Source of the DNA: G963556115 sp963678205
GTDB lineage: Bacteria; Planctomycetota; SZUA-567
NCBI GenBank assembly: GCA_963678205.1
Contig: OY782760.1
Location: forward strand, 496,001-560,000
Length of the DNA: 64,000 nucleotides
Reading direction: 5' to 3'
Shown here: positions 27,769 to 36,577 of the stretch, in pieces
Numbering within the stretch: the first letter of the stretch is position 1
Layout: every line of letters begins with the position of its first letter
The notes under the pieces: generated by a model
Databases searched by the model: none
What the model saw: only the letters and a program-made list of their open reading frames with translations
What the model was told of the DNA's origin: nothing
Position numbers and translations under genes: made by a program

Positions 27769-28805
27769 ATCTAAAGAAACATAACAATGAATTATTTTAC
27801 TATTCAGCAAAGCAACTGAGAGCAAGATGTGGTGAGCGACCTATACCGAGTCTAACATCGAAATTTGGGATATTTCTTGTGCTATATGTTGGTGGAAATA
27901 TGGTGCTTGATGGCAAGCTTGAATTTGATAGTGTTGTCGCATTTATTGCTGCCTTATCCTTGATGCATGCACTGGCAAAGGAATTGAGTAAGTTAAATGC
28001 GGATATGCAAGCGAGCTTTCCTATGGCCGAAGCAGTTCTTAGCTTATTAAGTATAAAAGGTGATATTGCAGAAGGTGATAAAACAATAGATTCCTTCAAT
28101 GATAAATTATCACTAAAAAACATAAATTTTGGGTATGCAGAAGGTAACCCGGTTATTAAAGACTTTTCACTAGATATCAACAAGGGAGAGACAGTTGCTT
28201 TGGTTGGAGCTTCGGTATCTGGGAAGACAACAATTATCAACCTTATCCTTCGACTATATGATTTAGAAAATGGAGTAATTGAGGTTGATGGTGAGAATAT
28301 TAAAGATTTGACTTTTGCATCTCTTAAAAGTAAAATATTAATAGTTACTCAATTACCATATTTATTCTCTTGTACAATAGCTGAGAATATTTCATATGGT
28401 AGAGATGATGTAATAAAAGTTGCTAAAGCAGTGAATATGCATGATGAAATTATGGCATTACCCCAAGGGTATGATACTGTTGTAATGGAAGGTGGTGATA
28501 ATTTTAGTGGTGGTCAGAAACAACGCTTGAGCATTGCAAAAGCGTTATTTAATAATGCACCTATCCTTCTACTTGATGAGGCGACTTCTGCCCTTGATAG
28601 TGTAAATGAAAAGCAGGTTTAAGATTCTTTAGATATTTTAATGAAAGGTAGAACAATTGTTGTTATTGCGTACAGATTATCAACTATAAAAAACGCAGAT
28701 AAGATTGTTATTATGGAGCAAGGTCAGATTATTGGTATTGGCAAGCACAAATAACTTACTGAGTCATGTTTTGAGTATGCTAACTTGGTTAAGTTACAAG
28801 GATTA
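27769..28805 (+). pseudogene. 5'-truncated, decayed copy of the MsbA-type ABC transporter
   Basis: From 27780 on, the sequence follows the intact ABC transporter at 51520-52578 almost codon by codon (for example GKLEFDSVVAFIAALSLMHA, then the ATPase domain). The first roughly 250 codons are gone, replaced by the IS. Within what remains, Walker A reads GASVSGKTT (Gly to Val), CAG-GTT-CAA has become CAG-GTT-TAA (stop at 28619-28621), the H-loop His is Tyr (YRLST), and the last 20 codons are shifted. It cannot make a working transporter. Confidence 0.9.
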
Positions 28806-28825
28806 TAAAGATATTCAATTTGACG

Positions 28826-29294
28826 GCGTTGGTATTATTTACTTAAAAGAATCTGGGATGATTATAATAAATATTTTTTTAATAGTCTAAACATTGAGCA
28901 TTACACCTTATGTAATCTACGCTGTAAGTATTGATGCTGCAACTAGAAATACCTTTTACGCTATGAAGGGTAAAGATCTTTTAATACAAATATTTAAAAA
29001 TTTAGAAAAATATACAAATACAGGAGGAAAAGTTAATATAAAATATATAATGACTAATGGTCTTTATTCTCTGCTCTTTTAAAATAATATAACTTAAATT
29101 ACTGTGATTTATTTATTGATATGAGTCATGAGAAACTATTGTTGAAGATCACATTATAGAGAATATGTCAAATTTTAGTCAACAGTGTGAATCCGAGGGC
29201 ATTAAAACTTTTGTAGGTTTACATGGAAACCACTCTTTACCAAGGCAAAATATATTACAACGTGTTGTATTTTCAAAGAAAAGTGATGCATGAA
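28826..29294 (+). pseudogene. Decayed, internally deleted copy of the radical-SAM gene at 55881
   Basis: The stretch matches the intact gene in two blocks. 28826-28925 corresponds to about 56090-56200 (up to the first radical-SAM cysteines, CNLRCK) and 28926-29294 to about 56467-56855 (SIDAATR... to the C-terminal ...QNILQRV). About 270 bases between them, including the GGGEP motif, are deleted, and several frameshifts and stops follow. The order ABC transporter then this gene is kept from the intact locus, but the methyltransferase and glycosyltransferase genes between them are absent. Confidence 0.82.
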
Positions 29295-29336
29295 ATATCT
29301 GATATAATTGATTATTTTTGATTTAAGGAGTTATAA

Positions 29337-30253
29337 ATGTTGTTCTACATTGATATACTGAATACGTGTAATTTAAAATGCATATTTTGCGCTTCTGGAA
29401 GAGGAGTTCAAAAAAGGACAAACGACCTGATGTCTATTGAATTGTTTGATAGAATAACTGATAAAATACTTCACGAAGCAGAAGACCCTATTATCGGCCT
29501 TTACAACTGGACAGAGCCTTTTTTACATCCCGATATAGGTAGTTTTTTTCAACTTCTCTGTGATAAAAAAATCAAATATACTGTATCGAGTAACCTTTCC
29601 TTGCCAAATATCAAGGACAAGTTAATTACATTTGTGTAGAGAATTCAGAAAATGCCATTTCATTTCGTGTTTCAGTATCAGGATTTAGTCAAGAAGTTTA
29701 TGAAAGATATCACGCAAACGGTGACATTGATGTTGTAAAAGATAATATTGTTTTTTTGGCTGAACTCCATAGAAAATATAATTGTAACTTTTGGTTTGAA
29801 CTGTTTTATTTGGGTTTTTCATATAATTATGATGAGATAGGGTTTTTCAAGGAATTTTTACCAGATAATGTCCATTTTCAATTAAATAATGCAGGACTAA
29901 TGCCTTTTGACACTATAATTTCAACGATAAATAAAGATAGTTTAAAAGATGGAGTCAAGAAGTCCGTCCTCCCACGCATCTTTAGTAATAAAGAACAAGA
30001 ATTATTGTACGGTAGAAATATTGATCAAATAATTTGCGATTATGTTCCTGGACGAAAATCTTTTTGCGAAATTAGTAATAATACATTATGTTTGGATTGC
30101 CATGGAGATGCTTTCTTGTGTTGTGTAACATCATATAATAATGAGTTTAAAGTTGGTAATATTCTAAGAGATTCGATCAGTGATTTGACAAGAAGGGTGT
30201 TAAAGCACAATTTTTGCAAAATATGTAAAAGCTATAATTTGATCGGTTTATAA
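29337..30253 (+). pseudogene. Radical-SAM/SPASM protein split by one frameshift
   Basis: ATG at 29337 follows TAAGGAG. The first frame gives 100 codons with the radical-SAM triad CNLKCIFC (residues 11-18) and ends at a TAG at 29637-29639. From there a second frame (ENSENAISFRVSVSGFSQEV...) continues without a gap to 30253 and ends in a SPASM-like module: CEISNNTLCLDCHGDAFLCC, then VGNILRDS, then CKIC. Together they make about 305 residues, a normal length, so one small indel near 29636 is the only visible defect. Members of this superfamily use SAM and extra Fe-S clusters to modify peptides or small molecules. Unlike the neighbouring family at 55881 and 59316, this one has the common order, core first and SPASM last. 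Confidence 0.75.
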
Positions 30254-30275
30254 GTATTATTAGGAGGTAATATTT

Positions 30276-30366
30276 ATGAATAAATACAGAAGTTGTTATT
30301 ATGTAGAAGGAGCGCTTATTCTGCACCCCAAAAAGATATTTCATTGCTGCATTCCAGCAAATAAAG
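30276..30366 (+). pseudogene. 5' fragment of a radical-SAM gene like that at 59316
   Basis: ATG at 30276 with TAGGAGG before it. The first 28 residues (MNKYRSCYYVEGALILHPKK, then IFHCCIPA) match the start of the protein encoded at 59316. The match ends where the IS at 30367 begins, and translation then stops within three codons. The rest of the gene is not found beyond the IS. Confidence 0.85.
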
Positions 30367-31675
30367 TGGTCTAATTTTCCAGACAAAAATAATAATTATT
30401 TAAGGTAGCTTCAAAACAGTTATAAATGGAGCGGATGACGGAGTCCGAAGCGAAATTTATAACTGTTACTCTATTTTTATGCTGCTGATCGATTTTTGTT
30501 CTTATCACTTAAATATGCCTTTCTGGTAGTACGCTTACCTAGGCTAGAATGTGATCTTTCCTCATTGTAATACTTGATATACTCACCTATGCTGTTAAGC
30601 GCTTCAAAATAGTTATTGTACTCTTTCAGATATACTTCTTCATATTTCAACGTACGCCATAATCTCTCAATCATGATATTGTCAAATGCTCTACCCTTAC
30701 CAGACATGCTGATCCACATCTTATTTTCCTGAAGGACTTCAATAAACTTGTTGCTCGTATACTGACACCCTTGATCTGTATTAAATACTACTGGTTTAGT
30801 GTTCTCAAGAGCAGTATTCAGTGCGGTTATACAAAAACTTGAAGCAAGAGACATCGATAGTTCCCAGGAAATGATATAACGGCTATGTCAGTCCATTACT
30901 GCTGTTAAATATGTGTACCATGTTTCAGAGATCTGTACGTTATATCGCTCACTCATACTAAATCAGATTTGTAGATATCTAGGTTTTCAAGTAAGTGTGG
31001 ATATGTTTTATGCCCTTTATTTTTGGTAGTTATCTTCTTTTTAGGGTATATCGCATGAATACCCATTTCTCGCATTAACCGCCTTACTTTGTATCTGCCA
31101 ATATCTATGCCTTTATCATCCATAATGCGTCTGGAACCCTTAAATGGATGCCTGATATAAATCTTATCGATCAGACGTTTTGTTTGGATATCCATTTTGT
31201 CTGACCTCGTTGATTCGTAGTAATACGCTGATCTGGAAATACCAAGTAAATTACATTGTCTACTAATTGAGATATTCTTTACTAGGCTATCAAGCATCTG
31301 TTTTCTATCAGAGTCGGTCAAGCTCGTCAGATTTTTTTTAAGCCAGTTTACCTCAACCTTGAGACGACCGATTTCTTCAAATAACTTAGCTTCGGTATGC
31401 TCCCGTTGTTTCTCCTGCTTCTTTTTTTTGCTAGAGAAAATATCTGGTAGATTACTCAGTAAATCTTTCTTCCATTGTGTTACCTGGCTAGGATGAACAT
31501 CATACTTAAATGCTAGTTCTGAAAATTGTTTATCTCCTTTTACTGCTTCAAGTGCGACTTTTGCTTTAAACTCAGCGGTGTACGACTTTCCCATTGTGGA
31601 TTCTCCTTGAATACTGTATCAATAAATTCTATCGGATATATCCACCTTAAACTATTGTCCTATTTTATTAGACCA
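30367..31675 (-). mobile_element. IS3-family insertion sequence with inactivated transposase
   Basis: About 1309 bases between imperfect inverted ends: TGGTCTAATTTTCCAGACAA at 30367 and, read inward from 31675, TGGTCTAATAAAATAGGACA. The single long transposase frame is broken. One flank is a truncated radical-SAM gene and the other a truncated serine recombinase, so the insertion or a later deletion joined two unrelated sequences. No target duplication is visible (AAG against TTA). Confidence 0.85.
30477..31594 (-). pseudogene. IS3-family transposase, broken
   Basis: The minus strand from 31594 encodes a fused OrfA-OrfB protein: OrfA-type start (AEFKAKVALEAVKGDKQFSE), coiled coil, then OrfB with HTH_21 (HPFKGSRRIMDDKGIDIGRY). 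It stops at TGA at 30953-30955 where a Trp is expected, is shifted by one base soon after, meets another TGA at a Trp position (VMD-stop-HSRY), and then reads on to 30477 (NTDQGCQYTSNKF; RAFDNIMIERLWRTLKYEEV). The DDE residues remain but no full protein can be made. Confidence 0.85.
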
Positions 31676-32084
31676 TTATATCGTGAAGGTGATGAATTAT
31701 TCGTATACAGCATGGATCGCCTTGCCCGTAATTTAGATGACCTTCGGAATATAGTTACTCAATTAACAGGACAATGAATCGATGTTAATTTTATTAAAGA
31801 AGGATTAGCTTTTAATGGCAAAGATGATTCTGCTATGTCAAAACTCCTTCTCTCTATGATGGGAGCATTTGCAGAATTTGAACTTGAATTGAGAAGAGAG
31901 CGCCAAAGAGAAGGTATCGCATAAGCGAAAAAAAAGAGGTGCGTATAAGAATGTAGGTAGAAAGAAGACTTTAACTCCTCAGCAAATCCTTGAAATACGC
32001 TATAAAATAGCCCTAGGTGATAATAAAAGCAGTTTAGCAAAAGAGTATGGAATATAGAGACAGACTCTCTATAATAGTTTATAG
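31676..32084 (+). pseudogene. Relic of a serine recombinase (resolvase/invertase family)
   Basis: Reading 31689-32084 in one frame gives DELFVYSMDRLARNLDDLRN, FIKEGLAFNGKDDSAMSKLL, LSMMGAFAEFELELRRERQR, then RGAYKNVGRKKTLTPQQILE, interrupted by stops TGA, TAA and TAG. The S-x-D-R-L-A-R block and the E-helix (MMGAFAEFELELRRERQREG) are diagnostic of small serine resolvases such as Tn3 TnpR or Hin, followed by the C-terminal helix-turn-helix (GDNKSSLAKEYGI). The catalytic-serine N-terminus has been cut off by the IS ending at 31675. No longer functional. Confidence 0.85.
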
Positions 32085-32134
32085 CATTCATCAGTTAATT
32101 GCAGTGAACTCCTAATAAACTTAGATAAATAAAG

Positions 32135-33040
32135 TTATTTTGTTACAGACCTTATTCTTCTTATACAGTTTTCTATTGTACCAACAATAAAGCGGAATCT
32201 TAAAATATTTTTTAGAATATACTTTATATTAACCATAAAACTCAACTTTAACCTTATTGATAGGTTACTAGACAATAATACTTTAAATACTGGAATAATT
32301 GGAAATGCTCTTTTAAATAACTTAATAGTTTCATTTTTCGTTAATACCTTTTTAAAAACCACAGAGTGTACCGCTTCAATTATTTCCTCCTTAGTTAGTT
32401 TGGCATTTTGACTAGATAGTCCACCTACACGATATCCAACAACTATTTTATCTAAAATAACATATGAATGATGACTTATGATAATTTTTACTATCAACTC
32501 ATAATCTGCTGAAAACTTATATTTTTCATTAAATCCTTTATACTTAAATATTACATCTTTCTTACATAGCATTGTTTGATGACAAAATGGGGTTTTATAT
32601 AAATATGACCTCATCTGTGGTTGAAAAAGTTCTTTTTTTTCCTCAAACAAAACCATAGCACTAGCACAAGCAAAATCTGCTTGTTTTTCACTCATCACTT
32701 CAACTAATGATTCAATAGCAAACTTATCCCAAAGAAAATCGTCAGAATTTAAGAATATTAAGCATTCCCCACTGGCAAATGCGACTCCTTTATTAAAAGC
32801 ATTATAAATTCCAGTATCTTCTTCAGATATAAATCTTACATCATCACAATTACTAATTAGTTTACTTATGAATTCCTGTGTACCATCATTTGAGTTACCA
32901 TCAATGATTATATGCTCAATACTACTAAACGTCTGCTCCTGAACACTTTGTAACATTTGTTTGAAACTCTCTGCTCGATTATTATTTATTAAGTCAAGTA
33001 CAGCAGTTATAACAGATACTTTTATATTATTAGTGTTCAT
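32135..33040 (-). CDS. Family 2 glycosyltransferase (GT-A fold)
   Basis: 301 residues. The nucleotide-sugar-binding start VSVITAVLDL (residues 8-17), SSIEHIIIDGNSNDGTQEFI and the metal-binding acidic motif LNSDDF near residue 97 are typical of GT2 enzymes with a WcaA/WfgS-like layout. The C-terminus is a basic amphipathic tail (LRFRFIVGTIENCIRRIRSV) that could lie on the inner membrane; the glycosyltransferase at 34518 has a very similar tail. It is the last gene of the minus-strand polysaccharide run. The transferred sugar cannot be told from sequence. Confidence 0.88.
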   Translation of the reverse strand: MNTNNIKVSVITAVLDLINNNRAESFKQMLQSVQEQTFSSIEHIIIDGNSNDGTQEFISKLISNCDDVRFISEEDTGIYNAFNKGVAFASGECLIFLNSDDFLWDKFAIESLVEVMSEKQADFACASAMVLFEEKKELFQPQMRSYLYKTPFCHQTMLCKKDVIFKYKGFNEKYKFSADYELIVKIIISHHSYVILDKIVVGYRVGGLSSQNAKLTKEEIIEAVHSVVFKKVLTKNETIKLFKRAFPIIPVFKVLLSSNLSIRLKLSFMVNIKYILKNILRFRFIVGTIENCIRRIRSVTK

Positions 33041-33089
33041 AAATATAACTCTTTAAATTAGGTATAAATAATTCCTTAAACTCAACTTA

Positions 33090-34277
33090 TTAGACCACAA
33101 CAAACTCTTTAATACATTTATACAAATTTTCCCGATAAATATCATAACTATAGTTTTTTCTTATTTCGTTCTTTGCAATTTTACTTTTTACCATAAGCTC
33201 CGAAGGTGCAATCTCATAGTACCTCTGCAAACTACCTTTTACCTCACTCAAAGTCAATTCATTAATCATAATCCCAAATTCATTAACATCAACCCCAGAA
33301 GCTTCTGAGGTAATTGGTATTAAACCTCCGTTAGCCATAACATTTAAAAGAGCCACAGCCCCTCCTTCACTAATACTTGGAGATAATACAGCACCACACA
33401 GGTTCATGAGTTTGCGGAATTCTAGTTTATTTATTTTTACAAATTGATGATTTACTATGTTAGGTATTTTTCCTAATAACGCATCTGAATAATAAGTACA
33501 AAACTCCAATTCATTTGTATTTGCACCACATATATGTAGTGTCAGATCTGGGAAATCCCTTATTGCATCAATTGCAAGATCTAACCCTTTATGTAGCAAT
33601 CCACCACTACCAAACCACAGAATATTTTTACTGCATTTTTGATAATCTTTTTTATTCAAATTAATATCGTAAACATCATAATAAAAAGCGTTCAAATTAG
33701 CTATCGATTTATTCCCCCTATCAACAAGATATGTCTTACGTGTAAACTCATTGCCAAGTGCTATTATATGATCTGAAAACATCACTTGATCTAGAGATAC
33801 ACTTGAACGAAAAGATGTAAGTATACGCATGCCTGTTCTATTATAAAAATCAACGGACTTTTTTAAAGTTACTGATTTCGCATAAGTAGACGAAACACCT
33901 GTTCCATAAAGTATTGTTTTCGGGTGCACACTAGCTGTAAACTTATTTAGAGCTAATGCAAAATTATCCCCTAAACCATAAACTATATCGTAATTAGAAA
34001 AATCAATCCTATCATAAACCGTATTATAATTAATAACATCAACGTTATATCCTAAATTTCTAAAAATTTCTCCTGCTGTATAACATTCAAGTAAATTTGT
34101 ATGTTCAAAATTATTATTAATCAGAAATGCACTAGTTATATATGATAATAAAACTTTTTTCTTGAAGTTAGTATTAAACACATTTTTAAGGTAAGGGGTT
34201 GCAGGCTCTTCATTATTTTTAATTTTTTGAATCACCAATCCTAAAGGCTTAATCATTCTATTTATACGTTTTCTCAT
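33090..34277 (-). CDS. Glycosyltransferase, GT-B fold (GT1/GT4-like)
   Basis: 395 residues. The C-terminal half has the GT4 donor-site pattern: ILWFGSGGLLHKGLDLAIDA (about residues 206-225), LHICG, and SPSISEGGAVALLNVMANGG (about 307-326). In the last motif the second Glu of E-x7-E is Asn, as far as I can place it, so catalysis may differ from standard GT4 enzymes. The N-terminal lobe is a divergent Rossmann fold after a basic start (MRKRINRMIKPLGLVIQKIK). It lies within the polysaccharide gene run, 49 bases upstream of the last glycosyltransferase. Confidence 0.8.
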   Translation of the reverse strand: MRKRINRMIKPLGLVIQKIKNNEEPATPYLKNVFNTNFKKKVLLSYITSAFLINNNFEHTNLLECYTAGEIFRNLGYNVDVINYNTVYDRIDFSNYDIVYGLGDNFALALNKFTASVHPKTILYGTGVSSTYAKSVTLKKSVDFYNRTGMRILTSFRSSVSLDQVMFSDHIIALGNEFTRKTYLVDRGNKSIANLNAFYYDVYDINLNKKDYQKCSKNILWFGSGGLLHKGLDLAIDAIRDFPDLTLHICGANTNELEFCTYYSDALLGKIPNIVNHQFVKINKLEFRKLMNLCGAVLSPSISEGGAVALLNVMANGGLIPITSEASGVDVNEFGIMINELTLSEVKGSLQRYYEIAPSELMVKSKIAKNEIRKNYSYDIYRENLYKCIKEFVVV

Positions 34278-34517
34278 AGTATTCTTTCTTGGATATACTT
34301 TTATGTAATACTAGACAAGTACACTTATCCAAAAGTTGTATACCTCGACTCTTCAATATCTTCATAACCACAAAGGTAGTAAATCTCTTCTTTTCAAACA
34401 TTACTATACGACTATTTCACTCTGAAATCAATTAAAATTAAATTCTCTTTGCAGCTCCGCAAGCTTTTAAAATAGAACTATACCTACAGCCACTTCAACA
34501 ATTGTAGATCAACATGG
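34278..34517. other. Intergenic gap inside the polysaccharide run
   Basis: 240 bases without a reading frame or recognisable repeat. It is longer than the other gaps in this run, so it may hold an internal promoter for the two downstream genes, but no clear -35/-10 pair is evident. Confidence 0.35.
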
Positions 34518-35399
34518 CTATTTACGAAACATTTTTATCGCGTTTTCAATAGGTCTAAGTATAAAGCGAAATCTCAATAAATCGTCCCCTTTAATCCAGT
34601 TAAATTTCCGCGTATATCTCCCCCATTTTTTTCCAATATCTTGCAATCCTAAATAATAGATTTTCATATTATTATAACTAGCTTGAATCTTATCTCGTTT
34701 TTCCTTTGATTTTCCTGCATTAATCGTTATTGAATCATCATGATCTCCCAAAAAAGCCAATGCTTTATTAACATAGCCAAAATTAGAGTATTTAAGCATA
34801 GTTAATAACATCATGAAAACATCTGGCCCAACTCCATGATATGATTCTAGATTTTTCACTGGTAACGAGCCTAAATACAATGCATTAATAATATCATCTT
34901 TACGAAAGATGCAGCAACCTGGTGAAATAACAGTTGTATTCATGAGTACTTTCTCAAGAATTTTATTACTATATATACCTGTTAAAAATCTCTTCTTTAA
35001 GTGTCTCATCTGAGAGCATGTGTGCGTTTCTAAATTTACAATATTAGCATTACAAAAAACACAACCAACGTCCTGATTGAAAAGCTCCATTAATTCCTCA
35101 ATATATGATTCATCCAACCAGTCATCATCAAACTGTATATGTACATACTCTCCACTTGCATTTAAAATACCCTCTAGCCAACAAAAATGAGGGCCAAAGT
35201 CTTTTTCTTTACGTATATACTTTAATTTATCTTCATACTTTTTTACTATATCAGGAGTATCATCGCTACTGCCATGATCGCAAACAATTACCTCGCAAGG
35301 GTAAGTTTGCACTAAGGATGTTTCAATAGCTTTCTGAACTAAATTAGCCCTATTAAATGTTGGTATAACAATCGAAACTAAAGGCTGATGATTATTCAT
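34518..35399 (-). CDS. Family 2 glycosyltransferase
   Basis: 293 residues with the complete GT2 pattern: VSIVIPTFNRANLVQKAIET (residues 8-27), CDHGSSDDTPDI, and the metal-binding QFDDDWLDESYIEELM near residue 94. The C-terminal tail LLRFRFILRPIENAIKMFRK is basic and amphipathic and closely matches that of the protein at 32135, suggesting a shared membrane-docking or partner-binding end. AAAGGA lies 5 bases before the ATG. It sits directly downstream of the ColD-like gene, so it may add the dideoxy sugar or a neighbour to it. Confidence 0.9.
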   Translation of the reverse strand: MNNHQPLVSIVIPTFNRANLVQKAIETSLVQTYPCEVIVCDHGSSDDTPDIVKKYEDKLKYIRKEKDFGPHFCWLEGILNASGEYVHIQFDDDWLDESYIEELMELFNQDVGCVFCNANIVNLETHTCSQMRHLKKRFLTGIYSNKILEKVLMNTTVISPGCCIFRKDDIINALYLGSLPVKNLESYHGVGPDVFMMLLTMLKYSNFGYVNKALAFLGDHDDSITINAGKSKEKRDKIQASYNNMKIYYLGLQDIGKKWGRYTRKFNWIKGDDLLRFRFILRPIENAIKMFRK

Positions 35400-35416
35400 A
35401 ATTATCCTTTTAAATA

Positions 35417-36577
35417 TTAAAGTGCTATTGCAACTTCTTTAAACTTTGTTGCGATATACTTAATCTCATCTTTTTGAAGATTTATATGATTTGGCAAGTA
35501 GATTCCATAATTGTGAACAAGATCTGCGTTTTTAAATGAACATTCACCATATTTTTTCACCCAAAATGGGTGCTTCCCTATGTTACCACATATCAACGGT
35601 CTGCTTTCAATATTGTTTGCAGTTAGGTAACGATACACCTCTGCCCTGTTTTTTACAAATGTTGCATATGCAAAACTCGATATAAAATTTGTATCACTCT
35701 CCTGCACCCAATAGTCCGTAAGTAATTCTTTATATGTATTAAAATTCTCTTCTCTTGTTTTACAAATATTATCTAACTTCTTTAATTGTGATAACCCCAA
35801 AAATGCATTTAAATCTGAGCTTCTAAGATTAAATCCGGAATAATAAAAAGTATATAAATCTCTTACCTCATCAATATCATAACCTTTTTTCCATTCTTCA
35901 TGTACACTCTTTGAGACATCTCGACCCCACCCATGAGAACGAATTGACATCATAATATTATATAGCTCAATATCATCTGTAACCACCATCCCCCCCTCTA
36001 TTGTGGAAATATGGTGCCCATAATAAAATGAAAAGCTCCCAGTTAAACCTATAGAACCAAGTCTTTTGCCGTTCCACATGCTTCCTAAAGCTTCACACGA
36101 ATCTTCAATTATATCTAATGAATATTTCTCACATAGTTCATTGATTCTATGCATATTATTTGCATGCCCAAGAACATGTACAAGTACCACAGCGCTAGGA
36201 TTATGGTCGTTACAAAGAGCCTCTAAATGGTCTACATCAAGGCCTAAATCATCCTTATTGCACTCGCAAAGCTTCACATCATACCCTAATTGTAAAAACG
36301 GAGTAACAGTTGTCACCCATGATACTGCCGGGATAATTATTGTCTTATTCTTTAATCTGTTCGCCTCTAGCAATGCCTGAGCCACTAAAAGGTTTGCAGA
36401 AGAACCGCTATTAAGAAATATTGCATACTTTGCTCCTTGCCATAATGCAAATTCTCTTTCAAATTCAATCGTTAACGGACCTTTAGTAAGACGGGGATTT
36501 GATAATATCCACTCAGAAAGACTATTAAGCTCATTTTGAGCAATAGTATCTTCTGCTAATGCAATTTTTTTATTCAT
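35417..36577 (-). CDS. colD: ColD-like GDP-4-keto-6-deoxymannose 3-dehydratase (DegT/DnrJ fold, His in place of Lys)
   Basis: 386 residues of the DegT/DnrJ/EryC1 aminotransferase fold. The Schiff-base lysine of aminotransferases is replaced by His188 in FYYGHHISTIEGGM, exactly the position of the catalytic His in E. coli ColD, and Asp159 (EDSCEALG) is kept for the PLP ring. Other ColD-like features: IIPAVSWVTTVTP, SIRSHGWGRD and FNLRSSDLNAFLGLSQLKKL. ColD removes the 3-hydroxyl from GDP-4-keto-6-deoxy-D-mannose using PMP and glutamate. The substrate assignment is supported by gmd in the same run; an RfbH-type CDP-sugar dehydratase is the main alternative but is longer. Its ATG overlaps the end of the upstream reductase gene by 8 bases. 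Confidence 0.75.
   Translation of the reverse strand: MNKKIALAEDTIAQNELNSLSEWILSNPRLTKGPLTIEFEREFALWQGAKYAIFLNSGSSANLLVAQALLEANRLKNKTIIIPAVSWVTTVTPFLQLGYDVKLCECNKDDLGLDVDHLEALCNDHNPSAVVLVHVLGHANNMHRINELCEKYSLDIIEDSCEALGSMWNGKRLGSIGLTGSFSFYYGHHISTIEGGMVVTDDIELYNIMMSIRSHGWGRDVSKSVHEEWKKGYDIDEVRDLYTFYYSGFNLRSSDLNAFLGLSQLKKLDNICKTREENFNTYKELLTDYWVQESDTNFISSFAYATFVKNRAEVYRYLTANNIESRPLICGNIGKHPFWVKKYGECSFKNADLVHNYGIYLPNHINLQKDEIKYIATKFKEVAIAL

Noticed and set aside
30860..30960. Two TGA codons at Trp positions in the IS3-family transposase, hinting at UGA read as Trp
   Set aside because: Normal genes here use TGA as stop in tight overlaps (3661-3664, 17068-17071, 53621-53624), and this transposase also has a frameshift; the TGAs are ordinary decay.
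31526..31777. 83-residue open frame spanning the IS end and the serine recombinase
   Set aside because: It crosses the IS boundary by chance; only its last part is real recombinase sequence, and that belongs to a truncated pseudogene.
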